Notes under the pieces: model-generated
Database searches by the model: none
Told to the model about the DNA's origin: nothing
What the model saw: only the letters and a program-made list of their open reading frames with translations
IMG/VR virus record: IMGVR_UViG_3300020220_000295
Span: 1-25,425 of that record
Length of the DNA: 25,425 nucleotides
DNA from: a virus
Reading direction: 5' to 3' (one strand)
Shown here: positions 14,022-23,900 of the stretch, piece after piece
Numbering within the stretch: position 1 is the stretch's first letter
Layout of the letters: every line of letters begins with the position of its first letter
Program-made: the position numbers and the translations under genes

Positions 14022-17000
14022 TTATGCCTGTGCTTCTTCCCAGGAGAGACGAGCAAATAGCACACCTGATTGATTTGCAGAAAGATTCTGTGCTGTGATT
14101 GTAATTACATCAGGACCATCAGGATATGTGCCATCACCACCGATGATGGAGTGTCCAAGGTCTTTAACTCTAGATAGGTCAGCTGCTGTTACGGTAAAGT
14201 TGGTGCCTCCAGCAGCAGATGCATATAGAGCGAAGATAACGTCACCACCAACAATTATATCACCTGGGTTATGATAAATTACCTGAGATAGTGATCCAGA
14301 TCCAACCGCCTGTGCTTGCCAGTTTGCTGGAGTAAACGAAGTTGAGGTAGCATTAAGACGAACTGAAATTAGGAAAGCACCCTGGCTGTAAATACCTAGA
14401 GAGTTTAACAATAATTGCATTCTATTAATTACGTTTCTAATGCCAAAGTTTCTAGCAATAGAAGCTTCTACCGATGGTGCGATACGAATTGAAAGAATAG
14501 GAGCAGTTTGGTTGGGAGCAATAACAGAAGCGGTAGATCTTGGAGTAGTAAAGACGTATGATTTATCACTGTCAAATCTACCATCCATTATGGCGCTAAC
14601 ACCCCAATGCTGCATAGTAGGTGTGCAGTTTTGAGTTGCACAGAATACTGTAGATGCTGCGGTTGATATTGTGTATGCAGTGTGATTTGCTTCTGCTGAT
14701 CCTCTTCTAGCTACAGGTAATGTAACGTTGTTATTTGCTGTTACTGTTGCTGGTTGATCAACAAAAAATTGATTTGCACTATTAATACCAGTAATTCTTA
14801 GAGGAGTAACGAAGTTAAATTGTGTGATTGGCGGAACGATAATTTGACCAACTTTAAAGTTAGAGTTTCCTGCAGCTGCTAGAGTAACAACATTTGATCC
14901 AACTGTTGTAGAGGCGTTTGTTATCCCAGATGTACCACTTACATATGATGCTTCTCTAACGCATCCAGTTAATCTGTTTGGACCAATTACTAGTGTTGGA
15001 GCAGATGTATAACCAAAACCAGGATTAATAATTTCAACTTCTACAATTTGACCATTATTTAAAACGGCTTTAAATTGAGCACCAAAACCACCTCCACCTT
15101 TTACCATAATTGGTGGCTCATTACTATATTGAGCACCTTGTTGACCAACTGGTACTGTTACAGTAGCAATTTTACCACCTACAACTGTGCAAGTTGCAGT
15201 TGCTACTACTGGAGCAGATGCACCATTAAACCATGGTGATGCATTAGATGCGTTTGCAGTGACATCAGTGTAAGCAAAAAACTCGCCATCAATCAATGCT
15301 TCGCCATTAGTTACCGTGCCAACTGGCACGAAGAAGTTAGCAGCACTTGCTACATCAATGTTTCCTGGAGATGCTATAGTAAAACCAGAAGTAGTAATAG
15401 CAGTTGTTAATCTTGTCTCTTTAGGATTATTTGCAACTTCAAAACGTCCAGGTAAGTTACCAGATCTTAAGTATGCTTGTACTTCGGTGTTGTTATGTTG
15501 CATTTTATGGCAATACATTATATCGCCATCTTTTGCTCTTATACCCCAGCGAATGAATCCAGCACCATACCAAGTATAATCGATGTAAACCATCTGAATT
15601 TTATTGGTATCAATAGTATAATTAGAAGGACCAGTGCCATCTAATCTATCAATATTGAAATTGGTTGATGCTACTCTTGTTTCTACTACTTTAGTTGCTC
15701 TAACTGCAGCATCTTCTGCAAATACTTTAGTGATAGCTGAAGTATGGTAAGTACCACCAGTAATTGTTTGCTCTAATGCAAAACCAAGAGCAGTTGATTG
15801 AAGAATCATTGTTCCTGAAGCAGTAGATAAACCAACAACACCAGATGTTGGAGTGCTATTCAGCGTGAATGTTGTTGCACTTATAATATCGCGAATAAAG
15901 AATAAAGTATTGGCAGTTACGTTACCAAATGTGCTGCCAGTAAATGTAACTGGCATACCTTCAAATAATGATGCAGTTGATGAGCAAGTTACTACGTTTG
16001 ATGACGTTGTAGTATTAGTGCAAGCAACTCTAATTTCTTTAGATTGTACCGCTACTGGGTGGACATCATTAAACGCAACGTTTGAAGCGTTAGCAACTGA
16101 AATTCTTGATCCAACAGCAAGCGCAGGTAGTACTGTTATGTTGCCACCAGAGGCAGTAGATAGAGTAACGTTTGTTCCTCCAGGTACGGTACTTAAGGTA
16201 AGAGTACCCGCTGCAGGCGTTGATGTTACATAATAATATCTATTGGTAACTAAACCACCAATTGACGCACCAGAAAGGTGAACTAGTTGTCCTATTTGTA
16301 AACCGTGGGCGGCGGACAAGGTGATGACGCCCCCCGCAGCTGTCGTATTAGTAATGGTAAGAGTATTACCAGAACCAATTGTCTCTCCAAGTGGCGCACT
16401 AAGTGTAGCAGTGTTATTTGTAGGATTCCATGATGTAATTACTGTACCTGGTGAAACTGACATTGATCCAGAAAGTTGTAATCCAGGTCTGATATCAGTT
16501 AAACCAGGGTTTGCTGAGCTGAATTGAACTGTAGTTGCACCAGAAGAAACAGTTACTGCGTTGAGTCTTAATAAAGCAGACGTTGCTTGTGAGTTACCCA
16601 CAAAAGTAATAGCGGTGCTGTTAGCAACTGCGTTAGTAATAGGTGGAGTTATCGAAATTGAGTTACCAGTCACCGAAACAACTGTGGTATTTGATGGAAT
16701 ACCAGTACCAACAATTGTCATACCAGGAGAAATATTAAGACCACTAGCAAGCGCAAGAACGCTTACTGGTTGAGCAATTCCTGCTCCAGAAACACCAGGA
16801 ACTCCACCGAAAGTATAAGCTCCAGTCGCGCCCCCTGTCATTGCATTGGTAATGGTAACAGTGTTACCAACTACAGAAGATACAAATGTACCTGCAGGAA
16901 TGTTTGATCCAGAAACATGTTGACCAGCAACAACACCCGCAGAACTGTTTAGGTTAAACTGATATACATTATTACCACCACCGCTACCCGTTGGTGTTAC

Positions 17001-19355
17001 TGTTGCAAGTGTAGTTGAAGCAGACATATTGATCCATCCAATCTGGGTGCCTCCATTTGCCTGACCAGAATATGTGGTAATCTGTGAGTATGGAACTCCG
17101 TTATTACCTAAGTTAGTTGATGGAGTCGCTGCTCTATAGAATGGAGAAACATGGACAGATGTATCACTAGTAACAGCTTTCACAATATAAACTTGACCTC
17201 TTACAACAAGTTTATCTCCTTGATTAAGTTGTCTAGTAAACTTTGTGTTAACTCCTGTAATTAAAGACGATCCAGTCAATATATTAATACTTCCTCTCAA
17301 TACGGTAGTGCTGTTTCTTCTAACAGCAAAGAATCCTTGTCCATCAAATTCCCAGAAGAAACCATTAGTATCATCAAATAGACCCAATCTTGTAGTCGAT
17401 CCGCTAGATTGTCCTACGGTAACTTGAGCATCTCCACCAGGATTAGTATCTGTAGGAGTTGCTGTTAGAGTTAATGTAAACGTTTTTGGTGTTATTGCTG
17501 GAGTACCAGCTACAACGTGAGCTCTATTAAATAGAGCATTTTCTGACGAAACTGAAGATGCGACACCAGAGATAAACACTATTGATCCTGGTTGTAGTCC
17601 ATGATCTTGGTCTGTAGTAAATGTTGCAGTTGTACCAGATACAGAAATTGAAACTATATCGTAAGATGGTTTAAACAAAGAAGCAGTTGAGAATTGAATA
17701 CCTTTACCAGACTGATAACGGAAATATCTTCTTGTTTGTCGCAGAGCATAGTCAAATAAATTATTTGTTCCTGGAGAAATTTGTACGCCACCGTCAGTCG
17801 ATCTATGTAGTTGAGTGCCTTCTGGTCTTACAAAGATTTGTGTAGCAGGAGATGCCTGCGAAAGAACTGGCGTGAATGAAATTGTTGTTGCGCTTGCAAC
17901 TTGTGTTGTTACAGGTCGATTTATTCTTACAAATAATCCACTATTAAACGTGCCTACAACAAACGATCCCTCAGGAATATTCGTGCCAGTAATTCTGGAT
18001 CCGATGGCTGGGTTTGGAGCTGAAGCAAATTTAAGCACATTAGATCCAGCCACAGTGATAGCATTAGTATTTGCAGTTGTAGCAGCGGCTGCACTAGTTG
18101 CAGCTGGGATATAATATGTGAATGTAAACTCAGTTGGACACGAAGCAACAGTAAAACTACCTTGAGCATTGAGTCCTGCCGCTTGTAAGTTAGAAATGAA
18201 AATAGGAGCTCCAGGATATAAACCATGTCCCTGTAAACAGTTAACTGTAATTTCTCTAGGAGAAGCAGAAGTAGAAGTTACTGAAAAAATTCTTAAGGCA
18301 GATCCAATAACGTTAGTATTGAATATTTGACCTGAATATACTGTAGTGCTTCCCAATTTAACGAGATCATTTGTCGCCGTGAATAGTGATTTTGCTTTGT
18401 AGAAGAAAGATCTTGAAGCTGTATTAGATCCTAATAGGAAGAAAGTGCCATCAGCGGCAATTTCGTTTAGAGATTCTGATATGTTAATTGGGCTATTTGC
18501 TGTTAAGTTAGCACCAATAGCACTGATATCATTAGATACACCAAGAACTACAAAAGATCCAGCGCCAAAAGATCCTTGAGTTGGAGTTATACCACCAAAT
18601 ACTACACATGCACCAGTGTAAGTACCGTTAGCAGCAGAGGAGAAGAATTGAACTTGGCTAGTTGTTGCATTAGGAAGGACAGAAAATCTTACGTTAGTGA
18701 AGTTGGCTAGATTATTGGCTTCAACTACATAAACGAAACTGCCTTCTGAAGGAGCTGCTGGTAAAGAAAGACCACTAATTGTTGCAACGTTACCACTCAC
18801 AGAGATGCTTTGGTTAAGTAATGTAAAACCCATACCACCTAAAATAGGTGTTAGTGGAGAATCTGAAGGTCTTATATAATAGGATGGAAGGTTGTTATGT
18901 CCTTGAAGGAATTCCCATTTAGTAGGTTGAAGACCTAATTCAAAGTCAGTATCGATTAGAGACTGGGGTGTTGAGATTCTAAATTTATTAGCGGGATCAA
19001 CATAAGTTTCAGCAGGAAGCATTCTTACTGCTGAATAAATCTCTTCGGTATAGATAGATAACTTATCACTTGCAGAGTGTCCAGTAGTAGCAACCTTTAG
19101 AGTAAGAGTTGTGTAACCGTCCCATGGTTGAATACCAGGAACAGTGGAAGTTCCTATGTTTGCTTCGGCAGGTGGGGTGTAAACAGCAGAAACAATTCCT
19201 CTGACTGAATCTGAAAAATTATAAATGATTTCATTTCTGGTAACATTAGTAATAACTAAAATATTAGTTAAATCAATTTTTCCAGGCACAATAACTTTAG
19301 TGTTATTAGCTGCTCCTGGAACATAAGTGTAATTGTAAATTCTTACTCTTGCCAT
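14022..19355 (-). CDS. Large mosaic virion structural protein (fibre/adhesin-like)
   Basis: A 1777-residue Thr/Ser/Gly/Val-rich protein, starting MARVRIYNYTYVPGAANNTK, with no signal peptide or membrane span. It is built from repeat types common in phage tail and adhesin proteins. Units like GSRITGTNIPEGSFVV lie near residues 452-467, 808-823, 875-890 and 953-972. HGLxxGxxVxxSG units lie near 380, 583, 1015 and 1130 (the last two of the YYVTS...FTLNSTP kind). A Gly-rich unit ending NPGFGYTSAPTL lies near 1408-1455. FRYQSGKGIQFST (about 541), IDYTWYGAGFIRWG (about 1258) and YLRSGNLPGRFEV (about 1293) are motifs I recall from cyanophage structural proteins. The C-terminal 190 residues are less repetitive. 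A fibre or host-contact role is inferred. It has its own TATAAATA promoter and a CAGGAAA ribosome binding site. Confidence 0.85.
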   Translation of the reverse strand: MARVRIYNYTYVPGAANNTKVIVPGKIDLTNILVITNVTRNEIIYNFSDSVRGIVSAVYTPPAEANIGTSTVPGIQPWDGYTTLTLKVATTGHSASDKLSIYTEEIYSAVRMLPAETYVDPANKFRISTPQSLIDTDFELGLQPTKWEFLQGHNNLPSYYIRPSDSPLTPILGGMGFTLLNQSISVSGNVATISGLSLPAAPSEGSFVYVVEANNLANFTNVRFSVLPNATTSQVQFFSSAANGTYTGACVVFGGITPTQGSFGAGSFVVLGVSNDISAIGANLTANSPINISESLNEIAADGTFFLLGSNTASRSFFYKAKSLFTATNDLVKLGSTTVYSGQIFNTNVIGSALRIFSVTSTSASPREITVNCLQGHGLYPGAPIFISNLQAAGLNAQGSFTVASCPTEFTFTYYIPAATSAAAATTANTNAITVAGSNVLKFASAPNPAIGSRITGTNIPEGSFVVGTFNSGLFVRINRPVTTQVASATTISFTPVLSQASPATQIFVRPEGTQLHRSTDGGVQISPGTNNLFDYALRQTRRYFRYQSGKGIQFSTASLFKPSYDIVSISVSGTTATFTTDQDHGLQPGSIVFISGVASSVSSENALFNRAHVVAGTPAITPKTFTLTLTATPTDTNPGGDAQVTVGQSSGSTTRLGLFDDTNGFFWEFDGQGFFAVRRNSTTVLRGSINILTGSSLITGVNTKFTRQLNQGDKLVVRGQVYIVKAVTSDTSVHVSPFYRAATPSTNLGNNGVPYSQITTYSGQANGGTQIGWINMSASTTLATVTPTGSGGGNNVYQFNLNSSAGVVAGQHVSGSNIPAGTFVSSVVGNTVTITNAMTGGATGAYTFGGVPGVSGAGIAQPVSVLALASGLNISPGMTIVGTGIPSNTTVVSVTGNSISITPPITNAVANSTAITFVGNSQATSALLRLNAVTVSSGATTVQFSSANPGLTDIRPGLQLSGSMSVSPGTVITSWNPTNNTATLSAPLGETIGSGNTLTITNTTAAGGVITLSAAHGLQIGQLVHLSGASIGGLVTNRYYYVTSTPAAGTLTLSTVPGGTNVTLSTASGGNITVLPALAVGSRISVANASNVAFNDVHPVAVQSKEIRVACTNTTTSSNVVTCSSTASLFEGMPVTFTGSTFGNVTANTLFFIRDIISATTFTLNSTPTSGVVGLSTASGTMILQSTALGFALEQTITGGTYHTSAITKVFAEDAAVRATKVVETRVASTNFNIDRLDGTGPSNYTIDTNKIQMVYIDYTWYGAGFIRWGIRAKDGDIMYCHKMQHNNTEVQAYLRSGNLPGRFEVANNPKETRLTTAITTSGFTIASPGNIDVASAANFFVPVGTVTNGEALIDGEFFAYTDVTANASNASPWFNGASAPVVATATCTVVGGKIATVTVPVGQQGAQYSNEPPIMVKGGGGFGAQFKAVLNNGQIVEVEIINPGFGYTSAPTLVIGPNRLTGCVREASYVSGTSGITNASTTVGSNVVTLAAAGNSNFKVGQIIVPPITQFNFVTPLRITGINSANQFFVDQPATVTANNNVTLPVARRGSAEANHTAYTISTAASTVFCATQNCTPTMQHWGVSAIMDGRFDSDKSYVFTTPRSTASVIAPNQTAPILSIRIAPSVEASIARNFGIRNVINRMQLLLNSLGIYSQGAFLISVRLNATSTSFTPANWQAQAVGSGSLSQVIYHNPGDIIVGGDVIFALYASAAGGTNFTVTAADLSRVKDLGHSIIGGDGTYPDGPDVITITAQNLSANQSGVLFARLSWEEAQA

Positions 19356-19392
19356 GTTGTTGTTTCCTGCTAAAAGTTTCTTTTTCTGTGAA

Positions 19393-19400
19393 TATTTATA
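19393..19400 (-). promoter_or_regulatory. Late promoter TATAAATA for the 1777-aa gene
   Basis: The minus strand reads TATAAATA, the exact T4 late octamer, in the 57-base gap before the ATG at 19355. The expected start leaves a leader of about 30 bases that includes the CAGGAAA ribosome binding site. Confidence 0.72.
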
Positions 19401-19412
19401 TTAGAATAATTG

Positions 19413-20936
19413 TTAAAAACCAAACACAGTAATCATCGCATCAACATATGCTTTATTTGCAAGTGAATTAGATGCTACTGGTGAGGGACAAGTTTTATTC
19501 GATAAATCTTGTGCTGAAGAAAGATCTACTAAAGTAACTGTACCTGCAGGTAAAGTAGCGTTGGTTGCAGCGGTAGATGTTAATGTTAATTCAAAATTAC
19601 CTGAAGTTGTGAGATTATTTGCAATATTAATATTGCCAGCAAGTTTAATTGTTCTTGCTGCATTAACAACATCAAACGTTAAATTTCTATTTGCAGTTAA
19701 TGCTGTCGAAGAATTAGGCACAAAAGCAACATCAAAGTTTGCTGAAGTATCTTTTACTGCTAAAGTTGAAAACGCACCAGATGCTTTAGTAGTAGCACCG
19801 ATACTCATGTTGTTGATACTACCAGCGGTTGCTGGAGCAATTGTTACTGATCCAGTGCCAGTTGGGGAAAACTGAATTGCTGCGTTTGCTCCACTTGCTG
19901 TTAAGTTATTTGAGAAAGTTTTGTTGCCAGCAATTGTTTGAGCATCAACTGTATTAACAATTGGTTTTGCAGTTGTGCCATCAGTAGTTTCCCAAAGAGA
20001 GCTACTATTATTCCACTGAAGTCTCTGGAATGCTGTCACAGTTCCAGATCCATTAGTGGTTAAATTAACTTGCACGCCGCCATCTGCAGCGGTAATCGAA
20101 TTACCTCTTCTTAATTCAATTGTAGGATCTGCAATTGTAGTTACAGTTGAATTAATAGTAGTCGTAGTGCCATCTACAAGTAGATCACCTTTAATTCTGA
20201 CGGCACCAGTATTATCACCAACTGCCGCTGGGTCAATAATAAATTCTGCTGGTCCACGAAGCTCACCAGTTAAAGTGAGGTGACTGGCGGCACCAGAAAA
20301 TGAAACTGGAGCATCAATCGTTGTGATGCCCTTAATAGTAACAGTATCAGCAGTATCGCTACCGAGAATGACGTTTCCATTTGCATCCAGTGCTGTAAAT
20401 GCACCAGTGCCTCTTGTAGTAGATCCTATATTGATATTGTTGATGCTACCAACACCAGTTGATGTAATTGCAATGGTTGGAGTATTGCTGGCAGTTAATG
20501 TAATTAAATCTGTGTATGAAGTGCCATCTACATCATAAGCAGAAATTGCCAATGTGTTGCCGCTAGATTTTGCGGTCTTTATTTTTGTCCCTGTGACAAA
20601 CTGAGAATTTAGAGTTAAATTATCAGTATCTGCATTACCAATTGTTAAATCATGGAAAAATTGAGCATTATTGCTTGCATCAAATGTTAAACTTGCAGTT
20701 GCTCCATTACCACCTCTTAGTGATAGAGTCTTTGTGGCAGCTGGAATTAAATCTAAATCTGTGGTAAAAGTAAAACTACCACCAAAAGATCCTACTAGTG
20801 GAAAACCACCAACTTGAGTGCCATCATGAACTATCGCTGTTTTTTTATTAGTATCTACTGTAATTTCCGCTAGAGCACCAGTAAAACTACTATGTTGAGC
20901 TGTAGTGCCTCTACGGAATTGTACTTGTTTTGTCAT
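19413..20936 (-). CDS. Tail-fibre-like structural protein with RRGT N-terminus
   Basis: A 507-residue protein. The first 48 residues, MTKQVQFRRGTTAQHSSFTG then AEITVDTNKKTAIVHDGTQVGGFPLV, are the short module found at the start of many phage fibre and tropism proteins (QxRRGT...GE/AxxxDxxxxxxxxHDG). The body is Thr/Asn/Ser/Gly-rich beta repeats, including GSINNINIGSTTRGTGAFTAL (about 160-180) and its partner GSINNMSIGATTKASGAFSTL (about 370-390), and GDLLVDGTTTTINSTVTTIADPTIELRRGNS (about 248-278). The end, SNSLANKAYVDAMITVFGF, is typical of cyanophage fibre-like proteins. It likely assembles as a trimeric fibre; receptor-binding is inference. CATAAATA and a GAGAGG ribosome binding site precede it. 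No dedicated chaperone gene is seen next to it. Confidence 0.85.
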   Translation of the reverse strand: MTKQVQFRRGTTAQHSSFTGALAEITVDTNKKTAIVHDGTQVGGFPLVGSFGGSFTFTTDLDLIPAATKTLSLRGGNGATASLTFDASNNAQFFHDLTIGNADTDNLTLNSQFVTGTKIKTAKSSGNTLAISAYDVDGTSYTDLITLTASNTPTIAITSTGVGSINNINIGSTTRGTGAFTALDANGNVILGSDTADTVTIKGITTIDAPVSFSGAASHLTLTGELRGPAEFIIDPAAVGDNTGAVRIKGDLLVDGTTTTINSTVTTIADPTIELRRGNSITAADGGVQVNLTTNGSGTVTAFQRLQWNNSSSLWETTDGTTAKPIVNTVDAQTIAGNKTFSNNLTASGANAAIQFSPTGTGSVTIAPATAGSINNMSIGATTKASGAFSTLAVKDTSANFDVAFVPNSSTALTANRNLTFDVVNAARTIKLAGNINIANNLTTSGNFELTLTSTAATNATLPAGTVTLVDLSSAQDLSNKTCPSPVASNSLANKAYVDAMITVFGF

Positions 20937-20974
20937 TATGACGCCTCTCTAAATAACAGATGCTATTTCATATG

Positions 20975-20982
20975 TATTTATG
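20975..20982 (-). promoter_or_regulatory. Late promoter CATAAATA for the 507-aa fibre-like gene
   Basis: The minus strand reads CATAAATA, matching NATAAATA, in the 58-base gap after the giant repeat gene, about 40 bases before the ATG at 20936. Confidence 0.63.
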
Positions 20983-20994
20983 ATTAAACATTTT

Positions 20995-23900
20995 TTAGAA
21001 GATAGCAACAAACAAGGATGGTGGATCAAAAGATCTTACTTCGCTAGCGGCACTTTCTGATCCATATGTGTATGTAACTGTGTTACAAACAGGAGCAAAT
21101 CTGACTCTCGATTTAGAATCTCCTTTGATGTTGAAGATAATTGTGTTGGATAGAGAAACAATACCATACTGTCCAGATGTCGTACCAGAAATAGTAATCT
21201 GTCCAGATCCGATATATTTTTCGGTATTCTTTTCTGTGGCATTTCCGCTTGAAGTAGATGTGCCAGAAGCAATAAACGAAGAAATAACTTTGGTTTTTGC
21301 AAATCCAGAAGTCTTGTAAAGAGTTGTTTTTTCTTCTGGGTTGGATCCTTTTGAAATTGCACTTCCACCAACAGCAGAAATATTTCCACTGCCAACATAA
21401 GATTCTGTATTTTTCTCTTGTGCATAACCATTGAATCCAGTAATAACAAATCCTTTGAATACATTGGATTTGACTTCATTTGATTCACCAGAAATTTCGA
21501 TGTTTGTAACACCGCCATAAGATTGCTGCTGGGATTTGCTAGTAATAGCAGATCCAGTGACACTAAAGAGTTGTGTATTTTCTGGTGGGTTGGCACCGAA
21601 TACTTCTGCTCCACCAGATACAGTAGAAACAATACCACTGCCAACATATGATTCTGAGTGAATATTGAATGCGCTTCCTGCAGTGGAAACTTTTCCAAAT
21701 CCAGAATACTTTTCGGTATGAGTATTTCTTGCAGATCCACTGAATTGATACAGTAGAGTTTGCTCGATTGGGTTTGCGCCAAATACTTCGGCAACACCAT
21801 TTGTGGTAAATAGTGATCCAGATCCAATATGTCTGAATTCTGCCGTTGATGTTTGCTTACCAGTAATAGTTGCACTGCCGCTAGCAATAATTGTGCGAGT
21901 GCGAATTGTTGATGCTTGACCAGAAGATCTGAGTGTAGCAACTCCAGTTGCTTCGTATACATTGATTTCTCTGGTTGTTGCAGATCCAGTAGCAGTAAAT
22001 AGTTGTGTATTTTCTGGTGGATTGGCACCGAATACTTCTGCTGATCCAGAGAAAGTGCGAATTGATCCAATACCAATATAAGATATTGCTTTTCTTTCTC
22101 TGATATTTCCAATAATTGAAGTCTGCCCAGATCCAACAGAAACATAAGTATTTGTTTCTTGTGTTGTGGCAGATCCAGAAACTCTGAAGAGTTGTGTATT
22201 CTCTGGTGGATTTGGACCATATACTTCCGCAGCACCAGATAGAGCAGAGATAACACCCGATCCAAATATTCTGAGACGAATAATAATATTGAATCCACCA
22301 GTAATGACAATAGGTGTTGCAAATCCAACTTCTGATTTTGATAGATTTACTGAAGCAATTCCTGTTAAGGACTCTGTGCCAGATCCAGTTGAGCGATATA
22401 GGTTTGTTTCTCTGGTAGATGCAGATCCAGTAGCAGTAAATAGTTGTGTATTTTCTGGTGGATTGGCGCCGAATACTTCCGCTGCTCCAGAAATTGCTGA
22501 AATAATACCAGATCCAGCATAAGATTCTGTATGCTTAACAAGAGAATTAGATAGATTGGTATAACGAATTGCACCAATAAACTCTGTGTATACATGTGAT
22601 CTCTTGAGATTGCTTGCAGCACCACTGTATACAAACTGAGGACCAACTGAAATGTATTGCTGTATACTAATTTCTCTGGTTGCTGCTGCTCCAGATAGTT
22701 CGAAGAGTTGAATATTTTCTGGTGGGTTAGCACCAAAGGATTCTGCAGCTCCAAGTAAGGAAGCAATAGATCCAGATCCTGTGTAATTTGGTGCAAACTT
22801 TTGAATTGCAGTATCGGAGAAAGTGATTTCTCCAGAGGTGATAAAGTCTTGATATGTTGCAATTTCTTTGCTATCTGCAGCACCAGAAAGATTAATAGTA
22901 CCAGATGTTGCAGCAGTGTAAACTGCATATTCTGCAGTAGATGCTGCTCCAGTGAATACAGTTTGACCAGATCCAACTTCTGTATTTGTTTCACTATAAA
23001 CACCATCGCCAAATGCAGTAAACGTGCCTAATGCGATATATTTGATATCGAGTTTAACTCTAATAGTTGCGAAACCAGAAACATTAATGTTTCCAGATCC
23101 GACGAATACATTAATTTCTTTGCTATCTGCAGCACCCGAAAGATTAATAGTGCCAGATGTTGCAGCAGTGTAAACTGCATATTCTGCAGTAGATGCAGAT
23201 CCAGTGACACTAAAGAGTTGAGTATTCTCTTGTGGATTAGCGCCAAATACTTCAGCAGCACCAGATACGACACTAATAAATCCAGATCCAGTAAATACTT
23301 CGGATTCGGAATCAGCAGCAGCACCAAATAGATTGATTTGACCAGATCCAACTTCAACTGCTGTTTCTCTGTAAGATCCGACTCCAGTGACACTAAAGAG
23401 TTGTGTATTCTCTGGTGGATTAGCACCAAATACTTCGGCAGCACCAGATACAACACTAATAAATCCAGATCCGACGAATACATTAATTTCTTTGCTATCT
23501 GCAGCACCCGAAAGATTAATAGTGCCAGATGTTGCAGCAGTGTAAACTGCATATTCTGCAGTAGATGCTGCTCCAGTGAATACAGTTTGACCAGATCCAG
23601 TATATACCTCTGTTTCGGATTCATTAAGATTGCCAGAAATTGTAACTTGACCAGATCCGACAAATGCATCTGTCTCACTGTATAGACCATTATCAAATGA
23701 TACAATTGATCCAGATCCAACAAATGCATCTACTTCAACATAAGAAGCAACACCAGTGACACTAAAGAGTTGTGTACTCTCTGGTGGGTTAGCACCAAAT
23801 ACTTCTGCTCCAGTTTCGGCAAATGTAAGCGATCCAGATCCAATCTCAACTGCTGTTTCTCTGTAAGATCCGACTCCAGCAATACTGAATAGTTGTGTAT

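Noticed and set aside
20951-20970. Short inverted repeat AAATA...TATTT between the giant gene and the 507-aa gene
   Set aside because: Only 5-bp AT arms, no T tract after the stem, and no clear relation to the promoter; likely chance.
21036-22328. A 430-codon open frame on the minus strand in another frame, and similar Leu-rich open frames at 22365-23012 and 23028-23729
   Set aside because: They lie wholly inside the giant repeat gene, are Leu/His/Gln-rich low complexity, and are open only because the repetitive coding sequence avoids stops in that frame. No ribosome binding site or family is seen.
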